Below, in pieces: positions 63,961 through 64,000 of a stretch of DNA of 64,000 bases; position 1 is the first letter of the stretch, and each line of letters begins with the position of its first letter. Origin of the DNA: Antedon bifida (lineage: Eukaryota; Echinodermata; Crinoidea; Comatulida; Antedonidae). Where the stretch lies: assembly GCA_963402885.1 (NCBI GenBank), contig OY727101.1, positions 18,328,417-18,392,416 on the forward strand, given 5' to 3'. The notes beneath the pieces were generated by a model. The model was not told where the DNA came from. It saw only the letters and a list, made by a program, of their open reading frames with translations, and did no database searches. The translations under genes and the position numbers were made by a program.

Positions 63961-64000
63961 TTTAAGCTCTGTCTACACTATCAAACTAGGTTAGCAAAAA
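63961..64000. repeat. MITE family 1, cut by the window edge
   Basis: TTAAGCTCTGTCTACACTAT then caaactaggttagcaaaaa. It is the reverse-strand equivalent of the MITE ending at 41,457 in copy 1. Confidence 0.8.

Larger units (their letters stand above)
61241..64000. repeat. Segmental duplication unit 3 (partial, runs off the window)
   Basis: Collinear with units 1 and 2 through the 3' flank and exons 9-8 of the transporter. It then switches to sequence like copy 1 (reverse strand) from exon 8 onward. Confidence 0.83.

Overview
The window is animal nuclear DNA. It is AT-rich and carries spliced genes with short coding exons, GT-AG introns and roughly twenty copies of one short inverted-repeat transposon, plus tRNA-derived SINEs, a LINE 3' end and several other non-autonomous DNA elements. 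Clear SLC3A, FABP, PHF10 and SLC17 genes and the abundance of the GTAGGCCTAC palindrome suggest a marine invertebrate deuterostome, most likely an echinoderm (a crinoid is possible). The species cannot be fixed from the sequence alone.

Layout. (1) 1-14,873 (+): two SLC3A-family amino-acid-transporter heavy chains in tandem. The first is rBAT-like and runs off the left edge. The second is 4F2hc/CD98hc-like. All nine introns they share have the same position and phase, so they are old duplicates. The second carries an inserted polybasic site followed by a Thr/Pro/Glu-rich linker inside the extracellular domain. (2) 16,560-29,153: four intracellular lipid-binding protein (FABP) genes, three on - and one on +. 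The last two are divergent neighbours. Each has a TATA box and a 5'UTR intron. Three have uninterrupted coding regions and one has a single coding intron at an unusual place. A copy of one FABP 3' flank survives without a gene at about 22.2-22.9 kb. (3) 29,788-35,941 (+): a complete 12-exon PHF10 (BAF45a, SWI/SNF subunit) with a SAY domain, two PHD fingers and a long acidic N-terminal region containing eight tandem heptads. (4) 37,672-64,000: four SLC17-family transporter genes, one on + followed by three on -. The minus copies lie in tandem segmental duplications of about 9.8 and 7.7 kb plus a partial third. The fourth copy runs off the right edge and looks like a mosaic of copy 1 and copies 2/3.

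The genes do not form an operon. Functionally the window holds amino-acid transport heavy chains, cytosolic lipid carriers, a chromatin-remodelling subunit and an expanding organic-anion transporter cluster. The most distinctive observations are the polybasic/mucin-like insertion in the CD98hc-like protein, the FABP group with reshaped introns and a uniform Tyr-to-Phe change in the ligand-binding motif, the Cys/Gly heptad expansion in PHF10, the mosaic SLC17 array with missing family residues, and a pair of filled and empty transposon sites between array units. Exon boundaries were derived by hand from reading frames, GT/AG sites and agreement between paralogs; no alignment or expression data were available.
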